This document shows positions 1 through 7,903 of a stretch of DNA of 35,539 nucleotides, piece by piece. The notes beneath the pieces are model-generated. The model made no database searches and was not told the DNA's origin. It saw only the letters and a program-made list of their open reading frames with translations. This DNA comes from Actinomadura rubrisoli (GTDB lineage Bacteria > Actinomycetota > Actinomycetes > Streptosporangiales > Streptosporangiaceae), in assembly GCF_004349215.1 (NCBI RefSeq), contig NZ_SMKU01000060.1, positions 1-35,539 on the forward strand, read 5' to 3'. The stretch's first letter is position 1. Each line of letters opens with the position of its first letter. The position numbers were made by a program, and so were the translations under genes.

Positions 1-1256
1 GGGCCGGTGGCGGCGGCCCCGTTCTTGCGCCTGCGCGTCTGGTCCTTCATCTCCCTGATCGCGTTCTGCAGGGTGCCAAGCGTGACCGTGCCCAGGTAGA
101 CGCCGCGCGGGCCGACGACGGGCACCCATTCGTGCTCGATCTGGATCAGCCGTTCGAGGGCCTGCTGGAGCGTGTAGCGGGCGCGGAGGGGCGGGGCGGT
201 CCCGACGCCGGTCGTCCCGATGGGGCCGGTGCGGCCGTCGAGGTCGTCCAGGTGGACCCAGCGCAGCGGACGGCGGTCCGCGTCCAGGACGATCGCGAAC
301 TTCGTCTCGCCGGACCCGATCCGCTCCCGGACGGCCGCGGTGTCGTCCTCGGGCGCGGCCTCGGGGACGCGCTGCAGCGGCACGTCCGCGACCCGGCTGA
401 ACTTCAGCAGCCGCATCGCCTGGTGGCCGCCGATGAACTGCTCCACGTAGGCGTCGGCGGGGTTCAGCAGGATCTCCTGCGGGGTCGCGTACTGGGCGAT
501 GCGCGAGCCCTTGTCGAGGATGGCGATCCGGTCGCCGAGCTTGAGCGCCTCGTCGATGTCGTGGGTGACGAAGACGATCGTCTTGCCGAGTTCCTCCTGG
601 AGCTGGAGCAGCGAGTCCTGGAGGTGCTCGCGGGTGATGGGGTCGACGGCGCCGAACGGCTCGTCCATCAGCATCGCGGGCGGGTCGGCGGCGAGGGCGC
701 GCGCGACGCCGACGCGCTGCTGCTGGCCGCCCGACAACTCGCGCGGGTAGCGGTCGCGGAACGTGGCGGGGTCCAGGTCGACCAGTTCGAGTAACGCGTC
801 GACGCGGGCGGTGATGCGCTCCTTGTCCCATTTCAGCATCTGCGGGACGAGGCCGACGTTGGTGGCGACCGTCATGTGCGGGAACAGCCCGGCGTTCTGG
901 ATGACGTAGCCGAGCCGGCGGCGCAGCTCGGTCGGGTTCAGGCTCAGCGCGTCCCGCCCCGCCACGATGATCTTGCCGGAGGTCGGCTCGATCAGCCGGT
1001 TGATCAGCCGCATCGTGGTGGTCTTGCCGCTGCCGGACGGGCCGAGCAGCACCACGATCTCGCCGCTCGGGATCGTCATCGTCACATCGTCCACGGCGGG
1101 CGTCCGCTGGCCGGGGTAGCGCTTGGTGACGTTGATCAGCTCGATGCCGGAGGACCCGGAGGTACCGGACGAGCCGGAGGAGCCCGAGGGCTCTGCGGGC
1201 GTGGGGGGCGCGGCGGACGCGCCGCCGGGCGGTGTGTCGGGCACGGCGTCAGACAC
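1..1256 (-). CDS. Quaternary-amine ABC importer ATPase with CBS domains (3' end outside window)
   Basis: This is the ATP-hydrolysing subunit of an osmoprotectant importer of the ProV/OpuCA type (glycine betaine, choline or carnitine). Visible motifs are Walker A GPSGSGKTT at residues 72-80, the signature LSGGQQQRV, Walker B followed by DEPFGAVDP, and the switch histidine in VFVTHD. After the ATPase comes a CBS-type regulatory region; the second CBS repeat is recognisable near the left edge. In OpuA-like systems CBS domains sense ionic strength. I chose the GTG at 1254-1256, which overlaps the permease stop (1249-1251), so the two genes are translationally coupled. Before the first ATPase strand (IELINVTKRYPG, from residue 38) there is a 37-residue tail rich in Pro, Ala, Ser and Gly that the family usually lacks; an internal start cannot be excluded, but no in-frame start codon lies between residue 5 and the ATPase core. 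The gene continues past base 1. Exact substrate unknown. Confidence 0.93.
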   Translation of the reverse strand, partial: MSDAVPDTPPGGASAAPPTPAEPSGSSGSSGTSGSSGIELINVTKRYPGQRTPAVDDVTMTIPSGEIVVLLGPSGSGKTTTMRLINRLIEPTSGKIIVAGRDALSLNPTELRRRLGYVIQNAGLFPHMTVATNVGLVPQMLKWDKERITARVDALLELVDLDPATFRDRYPRELSGGQQQRVGVARALAADPPAMLMDEPFGAVDPITREHLQDSLLQLQEELGKTIVFVTHDIDEALKLGDRIAILDKGSRIAQYATPQEILLNPADAYVEQFIGGHQAMRLLKFSRVADVPLQRVPEAAPEDDTAAVRERIGSGETKFAIVLDADRRPLRWVHLDDLDGRTGPIGTTGVGTAPPLRARYTLQQALERLIQIEHEWVPVVGPRGVYLGTVTLGTLQNAIREMKDQTRRRKNGAAATG

Positions 1257-1896
1257 GGATCCCTCTCGGTGTGGTCAGGCGGCCGATGAGCACGAAGCAG
1301 CCGTCGAAGAGCAGGGCCAGCAGGACGATGCCGAGCGTTCCGGCGAGCGTCATGTTGATCGCGTTGGCGCCGCCGAGCCGGGCCAGCCCGGAGAAGATCT
1401 GCTCGCCGAGGCCGGGTCCGGACACGTAGGCGGCGATGGCGCCGATGCCCATGGCGAGCTGCGTGCTGACCCGCGCCCCGGTGAGGATCACGGGCCAGGC
1501 GAGCGGCAGTTCCACGCGCAGCAGGACGGCGGTCCTGGTCATGCCGATGCCGCGCGCCGCGTCCACGAGCGTGCGGTCGACCCCGGCCAGCCCGACGATC
1601 GTGTTGCGGACGATCGGCAGAAGCGAGTACAGCGTCAGCGCCACGACGCTGGGCGCGACGCCCAGGCCGAGCGGTGTGATGAGCAGGCCGAGCAGCGCCA
1701 GCGACGGAATGGTGAAGACGACCCCAGCGGTGCTCGTCGCGAGCGTGGACAGCCGCTCGCTGCGGTAGACCGCGAGGCCGATGAGGACGCCGATGACCAG
1801 CGCGGCCAGCACGGTCTGGAAGACCATGCTGGCGTGCTGCCAGGTCTCGAACCACAGCAGCTCGCGGCGGCTGCCCAGATACTCCCAGAAGCTCAC
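1249..1896 (-). CDS. Quaternary-amine ABC importer permease (OpuCB/ProW-like)
   Basis: This 215-residue inner-membrane permease has about five to six hydrophobic segments. It carries the BPD_transp_1 cytoplasmic loop around residues 115-150 (DAARGIGMTRTAVLLRVELP), the EAA-type loop that docks on the ATPase. The length and the pattern TIPSLALLGLL are typical of the short OpuCB/OpuCD permeases of osmoprotectant importers. The start is GTG at 1896, placed behind a good Shine-Dalgarno sequence (GGAGGG). It is the first gene of a minus-strand operon and overlaps the ATPase gene by 8 nt. The substrate-binding protein and a second permease usually found in such operons would lie outside the window, to the left. 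Confidence 0.93.
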   Translation of the reverse strand: MSFWEYLGSRRELLWFETWQHASMVFQTVLAALVIGVLIGLAVYRSERLSTLATSTAGVVFTIPSLALLGLLITPLGLGVAPSVVALTLYSLLPIVRNTIVGLAGVDRTLVDAARGIGMTRTAVLLRVELPLAWPVILTGARVSTQLAMGIGAIAAYVSGPGLGEQIFSGLARLGGANAINMTLAGTLGIVLLALLFDGCFVLIGRLTTPRGIRV

Positions 1897-1986
1897 GGTT
1901 TCCCTCCAGGGAGATCATTACCCCGAGTACACCATGGATCACACATGCACAGGTCAGGGTTTCCGCGGTCGGCCCCGCGTCGGCGG

Positions 1987-1992
1987 TAGGGT
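1987..1992 (+). promoter_or_regulatory. Candidate -10 box TAGGGT for the DUF1444-like gene
   Basis: TAGGGT fits the actinobacterial housekeeping -10 pattern TANNNT and lies 72 nt before the GTG at 2065. No convincing -35 element is visible. The same hexamer stands before three other genes in the window (4388, 12221 on the minus strand, and 34668), which supports it only by recurrence. Confidence 0.35.
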
Positions 1993-2029
1993 GATCCACT
2001 CGTCAGTCAGTCCGCGGGGCGCCGTCCGC

Positions 2030-2049
2030 GGAAGGCATGCGGAAGGCAT
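2030..2049 (+). repeat. 9-bp direct repeat in the leader of the DUF1444-like gene
   Basis: GGAAGGCAT occurs at 2030-2038 and again at 2041-2049, an 11-nt period, immediately before the AGGAGG ribosome-binding site at 2051-2056. Just upstream, GTCCGCGG is also repeated (2010-2017 and 2024-2031), and because CCGCGG is its own complement those copies could form a hairpin. No function is known. Confidence 0.5.
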
Positions 2050-2064
2050 CAGGAGGAACGTCCC

Positions 2065-2736
2065 GTGACCGAGCCGCGGTCCAGTCTCATCGTCCCGCTG
2101 ATGAAGGCCCGGGTGCCGGCCGAGGTTCAGCTGGAGTTCCCGCTGCCGCCCGGCGAGGAGCCGGTCCGCGAGCCGTTCGCCGGCGACCTGTACGTCACCT
2201 ACGCGCTGGAGCTCGCCGACGAGGCGGCGGCGCTCGGCCGCCGCTACGAGCACGTGGCGCGGCGGCACTGCGCGGAGCTGGGCGTGGCGCCGGAGGCCCT
2301 GCGCCGGCTGGCGACGATCAACCTGCGCAACCGGCGTCCCGACCTGAGCCTCAGCTGGTATCCGGACGTGCGCGCCGTCACGGTCGCCCTCGGCGACGGC
2401 GGCTCCGGGCCCGCCTCCGGTTCCGGCGGCGGCGCGGGCGCGGCGCGCCGGGGCGGGCTGGAGGCGGGCCTGCTGCTGGACGAGGGGTTCCTGGAGAAGC
2501 TGGCGCAGGACGTGGAAGGCGACCTGGTGGTGGCGGCGCCCGCGCGGGACGTGTTCGTCGCGTCCGGGACCGGCCATCCGGACGGCGTCGACAAGCTGCG
2601 CTGGGCCGTCGCGCAGGTGTGGGCCGAGGATCGCGGCGACGGCGCCGACCCGGCATGGGACGTGCCCGCGGGAAGTTTGCTCACCCATCAGCTGATGGTA
2701 CGCCGCGGCGGCGGCTGGGAGATTCTGACCGGCTGA
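2065..2736 (+). CDS. DUF1444 (YtpQ-like) family protein
   Basis: This is a 223-residue cytoplasmic protein without signal peptide or membrane segment. The stretch around residues 150-170, DLVVAAPARDVFVASG, matches the signature region of DUF1444 proteins, whose biochemical role is not known to me. The N-terminal half has the family pattern ending in a block about Asn-Leu-Arg-Asn-Arg-Arg-Pro. A Gly/Ser/Ala-rich insert at about residues 111-131 looks like a flexible linker and is probably lineage specific. The start is GTG at 2065, with AGGAGG at 2051-2056. The gene is monocistronic: it diverges from the betaine importer and is separated from the ligase gene by 117 nt holding an operator. Assignment rests on motif recognition, so it is moderate. 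Confidence 0.75.
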   Translation: MTEPRSSLIVPLMKARVPAEVQLEFPLPPGEEPVREPFAGDLYVTYALELADEAAALGRRYEHVARRHCAELGVAPEALRRLATINLRNRRPDLSLSWYPDVRAVTVALGDGGSGPASGSGGGAGAARRGGLEAGLLLDEGFLEKLAQDVEGDLVVAAPARDVFVASGTGHPDGVDKLRWAVAQVWAEDRGDGADPAWDVPAGSLLTHQLMVRRGGGWEILTG

Positions 2737-2779
2737 GTCAGCGCCGGTGCCCCGATCACCGTCCTCGTCAGACCGAAAT

Positions 2780-2796
2780 TACCTAAACGCTAGGTA
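2780..2796 (+). promoter_or_regulatory. Palindromic operator before the acyl-CoA ligase gene
   Basis: The sequence TACCTA-AACGC-TAGGTA is a perfect 6+6 inverted repeat with a 5-nt spacer. It ends 19 nt before a -10-like TAGCCT (2816-2821), so it would cover the -35 region of the ligase promoter, a classic repressor position. The shape resembles TetR-family operators for CoA-ester or aromatic-acid genes. No regulator gene is adjacent; the only TetR gene in the window is about 9.5 kb away. Confidence 0.6.
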
Positions 2797-2815
2797 TTGA
2801 GATGCCTACCCGGCG

Positions 2816-2821
2816 TAGCCT
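2816..2821 (+). promoter_or_regulatory. Candidate -10 box TAGCCT of the acyl-CoA ligase gene
   Basis: TAGCCT matches TANNNT and lies 32 nt before the ATG at 2854. The palindrome at 2780-2796 overlaps where the -35 contact would be. The ribosome-binding site GAGGAG is at 2843-2848. Confidence 0.4.
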
Positions 2822-2853
2822 CCGCATGTTGCCCCCCGGCATGAGGAGCTCCC

Positions 2854-4335
2854 ATGAAAGGCAATCTCGCGGCCGTCCTAGCCGCCCGCGCACACGAACG
2901 TCAATGGTGTGACCAGCCGCTGTACTACGTGGGCGATGCCGTCATCAGCCACGGCGAGGTGCACGACGCCGGCGCGCGCGCGGCGGGTGTCCTGCACGAG
3001 TCCGGGGTGCGGCCCGGCGACCGGGTCCTCGTCGCGCTCCCTGACTCGATCGGATTCGTGTCCGCCTTCCTCGGCATTTTGCGGCTCGGCGCCGTGGCCG
3101 TCCTGGCCGGGCCCGAGCAGACGCGGTCCGAGCACGCCTACATCGCGGCGGACGTCCGGCCCACGGCGGTCGTGTGCGCCGCCGATCTCGCGTGGCGATT
3201 CCCGTCCCTGCGCGTGCTCACCGATGAGCACCTGGCGGCCGGGTCGGGGACGGCTCCGGAGCCGGTGCGCGTGCCGTCCGACGCGTCCGCCTACGTCCAG
3301 TACACGTCGGGGACGACCGGGAAGCCGAAAGGGGCCGTTCACCGGCACGGCGACGCGCACGCCTACTTCCGTGCGATGGCACTGGGCGCGCTCGGTCTGA
3401 CGGCCGGGGACGTGACGTTCTCGCTGTCCAAGTCCTGCTACCCCTTCGGGCTCGGCGCCACGGTGCTCTTCCCGATGCTCAGCGGTGGCGCGGCCGTCCT
3501 GTGGCCGGACCAGCCGAGCGTGCTCGGCGCGGTCGAGCAGGCGCGCAGGCACCGGCCGTCCGTGCTGTTCACCGTGCCGACCTGGTACGCGCGGCTGGTC
3601 AGCGCGCCGGACCGGGCGGCGGTACGGACGGCGTTCGCGTCGCTGCGGGTCGCCGCGTCGGCGGGCGAGCCGCTGCTGCCGGCGCTCGCCGACCGGATCG
3701 AGGACATCCTCGGCTGTCCGGTGCTGGACGGCCTCGGCAGCACCGAGGTCGGGCACACGTTCGTCTCCAACACGGTCGGCCGGCGCCGGCGGGGCGCGCT
3801 GGGCGTCGTCCTGCCGCCGTACGAGATCGAGATCCGCGGCGAGGCGGGCCCGGCGCGGCCCGGCGAACCGGGCGCGCTGCACGTGCGCGGCCCGTCGCTG
3901 ATGACCGGCTACCTCGGCAGGCCCGACAAGACGGCCGAGGTCCTCGGCGCGGACGGCTGGCTGCGCACGGGCGATCTGGCGCACGTGGACGCCGACGGGT
4001 TCGTCCACCACCACGGCCGGATCCTCGACCGGATCACGGTGTCGGGGGAGCAGGTCCTCCCGCTGGAGGTGGAGCGCGTCCTCGCCCTGCACCCCGGCGT
4101 CGTCGAGGTGGCCGTGGTCGCCGTCGACGACGGGCCGGCCCGGGACCGCGCGCTCAGCGCGTTCGTCGTCATCGAGGAGGCGGTCCCCCCGACGGCCGCG
4201 CTGGAGCGCGAGCTGCTCGACCTCGCGGGCGCGCGGCTGCCCATGCACAAGGTGCCGCGCACCGTGACGTTCATGAACGAGCTGCCCCGGACGTCGACGG
4301 GGAAGATCCGCCGGAACGCCCTCGGCCGCGCCTGA
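2854..4335 (+). CDS. Benzoate-CoA-ligase-like AMP-forming acyl-CoA synthetase
   Basis: This 493-residue enzyme of the ANL superfamily should activate a carboxylic acid with ATP to the acyl adenylate and then to the CoA thioester. Visible motifs are the phosphate loop YTSGTTGKPKG at residues 150-160, the GSTE motif, TGDLAHVDADGF with the conserved Asp, and the C-terminal catalytic lysine K484 in TSTGKIRRN. The segment after the phosphate loop (FSLSKSCYPFGLG) follows the benzoate-CoA ligase pattern rather than the long-chain or acetate types, so an aromatic or short branched acid is the best guess. The ATG at 2854 follows GAGGAG at 2843-2848. It stands alone behind a palindromic operator. No ring-hydroxylating or beta-oxidation genes are adjacent, so the pathway is open; supplying a PKS starter is conceivable but has no direct support. 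Confidence 0.88.
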   Translation: MKGNLAAVLAARAHERQWCDQPLYYVGDAVISHGEVHDAGARAAGVLHESGVRPGDRVLVALPDSIGFVSAFLGILRLGAVAVLAGPEQTRSEHAYIAADVRPTAVVCAADLAWRFPSLRVLTDEHLAAGSGTAPEPVRVPSDASAYVQYTSGTTGKPKGAVHRHGDAHAYFRAMALGALGLTAGDVTFSLSKSCYPFGLGATVLFPMLSGGAAVLWPDQPSVLGAVEQARRHRPSVLFTVPTWYARLVSAPDRAAVRTAFASLRVAASAGEPLLPALADRIEDILGCPVLDGLGSTEVGHTFVSNTVGRRRRGALGVVLPPYEIEIRGEAGPARPGEPGALHVRGPSLMTGYLGRPDKTAEVLGADGWLRTGDLAHVDADGFVHHHGRILDRITVSGEQVLPLEVERVLALHPGVVEVAVVAVDDGPARDRALSAFVVIEEAVPPTAALERELLDLAGARLPMHKVPRTVTFMNELPRTSTGKIRRNALGRA

Positions 4336-4387
4336 CCCGCCCGCCCGCGCGAGCGGATATTCACTGTGCTGTCCGGCGACGGCTGCG

Positions 4388-4393
4388 TAGGGT
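4388..4393 (+). promoter_or_regulatory. -10 box of a probable leaderless transcript
   Basis: TAGGGT is followed by exactly 7 nt and then the ATG of the LysE-family gene at 4401, with no ribosome-binding site between them. That spacing places the transcription start on or next to the start codon, the usual arrangement of leaderless actinobacterial genes. Confidence 0.5.
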
Positions 4394-4400
4394 GCGGGGC

Positions 4401-5042
4401 ATGGTGTCGACGCAGCAGATGCTGGCCTTCTCGGCGATGGCGGTCGCCATCATCCTGATCCCCGGGCCCACGGTCCTCTTCGTGGTCGGACGGGCCCTGG
4501 CCCACGGCCGCCGCACGGCGCTGACGAGCGTCCTCGGGAACGAGTTCGGCGTGCTGGCGCTGACCGCCGCGGTCGCGTTCGGCGTCGGGTCGATCGTGGA
4601 ACGGTCCGTGGTCGTGTTCACGACGTTGAAGCTGGTGGGCGCGGCCTACATCGTCTACCTCGGGGTGCAGGCGTTCCGGCGCCGCCACTCCCTGCGGGAG
4701 GCGATCGGAGGGCCCGGCGAGGAGAGCCGGGGCCGGGCCCGCGAGCTGTGGCAGGGCTTCGTCGTGGGCGTGACGAACCCCAAGACCACCGTGTTCTTCG
4801 CGGCCGTCCTCCCGCAGTTCGTCGACCGCGAGCGCGGCCACGTCCCGCTGCAGATGATGCTGTTCGGGCTGATCTTCGCCGTCATCGCCCTGCTGTGCGA
4901 CAGCGTGTGGGGCCTCGCGGCGGGCTCCGCGCGCGAATGGTTCGCCCGCTCGCCCCGCCGCCTGGCCGCCGTCGGCGGTACCGGCGGCCTCATGATGATC
5001 GGTCTCGGCGTCACCGTCGCCGCCACCGGCCGCAAGGACTGA
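4401..5042 (+). CDS. LysE/RhtB family amino-acid exporter
   Basis: This 213-residue membrane protein has about six hydrophobic segments. The N-terminal motif IPGPTVLFVVGRALAHGRR and the central GFVVGVTNPKTTVFFAAVLPQF are characteristic of LysE/RhtB translocators, which export amino acids or their analogues. The open frame extends far upstream through the ligase gene in another phase, but the family N-terminus begins at the ATG at 4401, just after a -10 box, so translation is probably leaderless. It converges with the first kinase gene with a 14-nt gap. The exported substrate cannot be told from sequence. Confidence 0.9.
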   Translation: MVSTQQMLAFSAMAVAIILIPGPTVLFVVGRALAHGRRTALTSVLGNEFGVLALTAAVAFGVGSIVERSVVVFTTLKLVGAAYIVYLGVQAFRRRHSLREAIGGPGEESRGRARELWQGFVVGVTNPKTTVFFAAVLPQFVDRERGHVPLQMMLFGLIFAVIALLCDSVWGLAAGSAREWFARSPRRLAAVGGTGGLMMIGLGVTVAATGRKD

Positions 5043-5056
5043 CGCTCGCAGGCTGG

Positions 5057-6769
5057 TCAGATGGAGGAGAGCGAGAAGTCGTCGAAGACGGCCTTCGGCC
5101 ATCCGGCGTCGTCCTCCGGACGCATGACGAGAAGCCCGCTGGTGGTGGTGTCGTCGTAGGCGTCGGAGGCCGCGGCCTTCGCGACGGGGTCCCCGTTCAC
5201 CCACATGCCGAGCCGCACGGTGTCGCCATCGGCCGCGCACGCCGCCTGGACGCGGTTGAGGCGGCCTGGGCGGACGCCGGTGGCCGTGCGCGTCGCCATG
5301 TCCTTCACCTCGCCGGACTCCATCTTGACGATGCGGGCCCGCCCGTCCGACCGGAGCAGGAAGGCGTAGCCGAGGTCGCCATGGCGGTGGCAGAACAGCC
5401 CGGCCTCGCCCGTGCCGCCGTCGGGCTTGACCTCGGCCTCGACGAGCTGGGCGTCGGGCACGTCGTCCACCGGGGCGTCCGCGGTGGTCCGGTTCGTCGT
5501 GGGAAGGACCTGGACCTCGTACTTGCCGCCGCGGTACGCCATGTCCCAGGCCGCGTAAGTGGAGTTGTTCCATCCCGACTTCTCGTCGTCGAAGCGGTCG
5601 CTGAAGAGCTTGTCGCGGGTCTTCGGCGGGCGGTCGCCGAAGTCGTCGCGGAAGGGCGCCGTGGATTCGGATTTCTTGCCACCGGAGCCGCGGGAGGACG
5701 CGGCGGATGGTGGTTTCGTTCCGCCCGAGTCCTCCCCGTCCGCGTTGAGCAGGCCGATCGCGGCGCCGCCGGCCACGACGGCGGCCACGGCGACGATGAT
5801 CACGCCGACGCGGCGGCGGCTGATGCCCGGGCCGCCGCCGGCGGGGCGCCCCCCGGCAGGGCGCCCACCGGCCGGACGCGGCGGCGCGGGTGCCGTCGCC
5901 ACCGGCCGCGTCCCGGAGACGGGATCGGCCCTGGTGGGGTGCGTCTCGGGTGCGGGCCGCGCCTCCTCGCCCGTCAGCGCCTGGACGAGCTGCTTCACCG
6001 TGGGACGCTCGGCCGGGTCCTTCGCGAGCGTCCGCCGGACGAGGTCGCGCACGGCCGGGTCCAGACCGTCCAGGACGGGCGGCGCGGACATCACCCTCCG
6101 CATCGTCTCCGGGACCGTCGCCCCGCCGAACGGCGCGCGCCCGGTGCCCGCGTACGCGACGACGCAGCCCCAGGAGAAGACGTCGGCGGCCGGGGTGATC
6201 TCCTCACCGTGCATGAGCTCGGGCGCGACATAGGCGGGGGTGCCGATGAACTGGCCGGTGCGGGTCGGGCCGTCGGTCGCGTCCAGCGCGCGGGCGATGC
6301 CGAAGTCGATGACGCGCGGCCCGGTCGGGGACAGCAGGACGTTGGACGGCTTGAGGTCGCGGTGCACGATCCCCGCGCCGTGGATCGCGCCGAGCGCCGT
6401 CGCGATGTTGACCGCGAGACCTTCGAGGTCGCCGCCCGCGAGCGGCCCGCCGTCCCGCACGGCACGGTCCAGGGGCGGCCCGTTCACGTACTCGGTCACC
6501 ACGTACAGCGGCTCGCCGTCCAGCCGCGCGTCCAGGACGGCGGCCGTGCAGAACCGGCGGACCTGCCGCGCGGCCGTCACCTCGCGGCGGAACCGCTCGT
6601 GGAACGCCTCGTCGTCGGCCAGTTCCGGGTTGATGACCTTGACCGCGACCTGCCGGCCCGACGCGTCCTCGCCGAGGAAGACCGTGCCCATGCCGCCGCG
6701 GCCGAGCCTTCCGGTGAGGCGGTACCCGCCGAGCCGTCGCGGATCCTGCTCGCGCAGCGGCGCCTGCAT
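5057..6769 (-). CDS. Transmembrane Ser/Thr protein kinase 1, concanavalin-like extracellular domain
   Basis: This is a 570-residue PknB-type kinase. The glycine loop is GRGGMGTV (23-30), the ATP lysine K44, the catalytic HRDLKPSN has D138, the metal-binding DFG aspartate is D155, and the activation segment ends in APE (182-184). A Pro/Gly linker with GGRPA repeats (301-315) leads to one membrane segment (321-341). The outer part (about 388-570) resembles LamG or DUF1080-type concanavalin-like folds: it opens with DRFDDEKSGW, ends with FDDFSL, and holds two cysteines (C460, C511) that are also present in kinase 2. It should sense an extracellular ligand and phosphorylate cytoplasmic proteins. 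I chose the ATG at 6769, behind GGGAG, rather than a possible start at 6841, because kinase homology begins at once after it. It diverges from the hydrolase gene. Confidence 0.93.
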   Translation of the reverse strand: MQAPLREQDPRRLGGYRLTGRLGRGGMGTVFLGEDASGRQVAVKVINPELADDEAFHERFRREVTAARQVRRFCTAAVLDARLDGEPLYVVTEYVNGPPLDRAVRDGGPLAGGDLEGLAVNIATALGAIHGAGIVHRDLKPSNVLLSPTGPRVIDFGIARALDATDGPTRTGQFIGTPAYVAPELMHGEEITPAADVFSWGCVVAYAGTGRAPFGGATVPETMRRVMSAPPVLDGLDPAVRDLVRRTLAKDPAERPTVKQLVQALTGEEARPAPETHPTRADPVSGTRPVATAPAPPRPAGGRPAGGRPAGGGPGISRRRVGVIIVAVAAVVAGGAAIGLLNADGEDSGGTKPPSAASSRGSGGKKSESTAPFRDDFGDRPPKTRDKLFSDRFDDEKSGWNNSTYAAWDMAYRGGKYEVQVLPTTNRTTADAPVDDVPDAQLVEAEVKPDGGTGEAGLFCHRHGDLGYAFLLRSDGRARIVKMESGEVKDMATRTATGVRPGRLNRVQAACAADGDTVRLGMWVNGDPVAKAAASDAYDDTTTSGLLVMRPEDDAGWPKAVFDDFSLSSI

Positions 6770-6865
6770 GCTCGACTCCCGGGGGCAGAGACGAAAGATC
6801 TGTAAACGGTCAGAGTCCCAGGTTCCGGCCCGTTCGATCAAGGACGACCCGCGCCGCCCGCGCCG

Positions 6866-6871
6866 TACGCT
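6866..6871 (+). promoter_or_regulatory. Candidate -10 box TACGCT of the hydrolase gene
   Basis: TACGCT fits TANNNT and lies 31 nt before the ATG at 6903, in the 133-nt gap between the divergent kinase 1 and hydrolase genes. No clear -35 element is seen. Confidence 0.3.
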
Positions 6872-6902
6872 AAGAGACTGCGGACCGCGTGACGGAGAGG
6901 CG

Positions 6903-7859
6903 ATGGACGTGACAGAGGACGTGCTCGGGCCCGGCTACGAGGCGATGGAGCTGCCGATGGGCCGGGACGCCGAGGGGGAGGTCGTGGCGACGCTCGTGCG
7001 GCGGCGCGGCACCGAGCGGTCCCGCCGGGCGGTGCTCTACCTGCACGGGTTCGTCGACTACTTCTTCCAGCGGCACCTGGCCGACTTCTACGCGGGCCTC
7101 GGCTTCGACTTCTACGCGCTCGACCTGCGCAAGTACGGGCGGTCGCTGCGCCCGCACCAGACCCCGAACCACATCGACAGCCTGTCGGACTACTTCCCGG
7201 AGATCGACGAGGCGGTGCGCATCGTCCGGGACGTGGACGGGCACGGGACGCTGGTGCTCAACGGCCACTCGACCGGCGGGCTCACCGCCGCGCTGTGGGC
7301 CGACCGGGTGAGCGGGCGGGGCCTGGTCGACGGGGTCGTCCTCAACAGCCCGTTCCTGGACATCGCCGAGCCGCTTGTGATGCGCAAGCTGGGCGCGGGC
7401 CTCGCGCGGGCGCTGCGGCCGCGCTTCCCGAAGGCGAAGCTGCCCGCCGGGGTGTCCGACCTCTATCCCCGGAGCCTGCACCGCGACCACGACGGCGAGT
7501 GGGAGTTCGACCTGGAGTGGAAGCCGATACTCGGCTTCCCGGTGCGGGCGGCATGGCTGGCGGCGGTGCGGCGCGGGCAGCTCCGCGTCCACCAGGGGCT
7601 GGGCATCGACGTGCCGGTGCTGGTGATGGCGTCGTCGCGCAGCGTCCGCCCGTCCCGCAGGGCGCGCGACGTGACCGGGGCCGACGCGGTGCTGAACGTC
7701 GAGCACATCGTGCGCTGGGCGCCCCGCCTCGGCCCGCACGTGACGCTCGTCCGGATCGACGGGGGCCTGCACGACCTGGTGCTGTCGGCCGAGCCCGCCC
7801 GCGGCCGGGTGTTCGCCGAGCTGACGCGCTGGACGAACGGCTACCTGCCCGCGCCGTGA
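6903..7859 (+). CDS. Alpha/beta hydrolase (Hydrolase_4, monoacylglycerol-lipase-like)
   Basis: This 318-residue cytoplasmic enzyme has the alpha/beta hydrolase fold. The oxyanion-hole motif is YLHGF (47-51), the nucleophile elbow GHSTGG has Ser123, and a probable catalytic histidine is H290 in GGLHDLVLS. The pattern YALDLRKYGRS after the HG motif is typical of the serine-aminopeptidase S33/monoacylglycerol-lipase-like group, so an ester or lipid substrate is likely; the acid of the triad is not assigned. The ATG at 6903 follows GGAGAGG at 6894-6900. It is the only plus-strand gene inside the kinase cluster, diverging from kinase 1 and converging with kinase 2 across 44 nt. No export signal is seen. 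Confidence 0.9.
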   Translation: MDVTEDVLGPGYEAMELPMGRDAEGEVVATLVRRRGTERSRRAVLYLHGFVDYFFQRHLADFYAGLGFDFYALDLRKYGRSLRPHQTPNHIDSLSDYFPEIDEAVRIVRDVDGHGTLVLNGHSTGGLTAALWADRVSGRGLVDGVVLNSPFLDIAEPLVMRKLGAGLARALRPRFPKAKLPAGVSDLYPRSLHRDHDGEWEFDLEWKPILGFPVRAAWLAAVRRGQLRVHQGLGIDVPVLVMASSRSVRPSRRARDVTGADAVLNVEHIVRWAPRLGPHVTLVRIDGGLHDLVLSAEPARGRVFAELTRWTNGYLPAP

Positions 7860-7903
7860 CCGGCCGGGCGGGCCCTGGCCGCCGGGGCCCCTGGCCGCCC
7901 GCC

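Noticed and set aside
2854..4335. The acyl-CoA ligase as the dedicated starter enzyme of the PKS
   Set aside because: It is over 12 kb from the PKS with unrelated genes between them and its own operator; nothing in the sequence links the two beyond chemistry.
6770..6841. A 24-residue N-terminal extension of kinase 1
   Set aside because: The extension does not look like the starts of kinases 2 and 3, while the ATG at 6769 has a good ribosome-binding site and is followed at once by kinase sequence.
7860..7903. Terminator hairpin between the hydrolase and kinase 2 genes
   Set aside because: The gap is extremely GC-rich and holds a near-direct repeat (GGGCCCTGGCCGCC, 7870-7883 and 7885-7899), but I could not draw a convincing stem, so no terminator is called.
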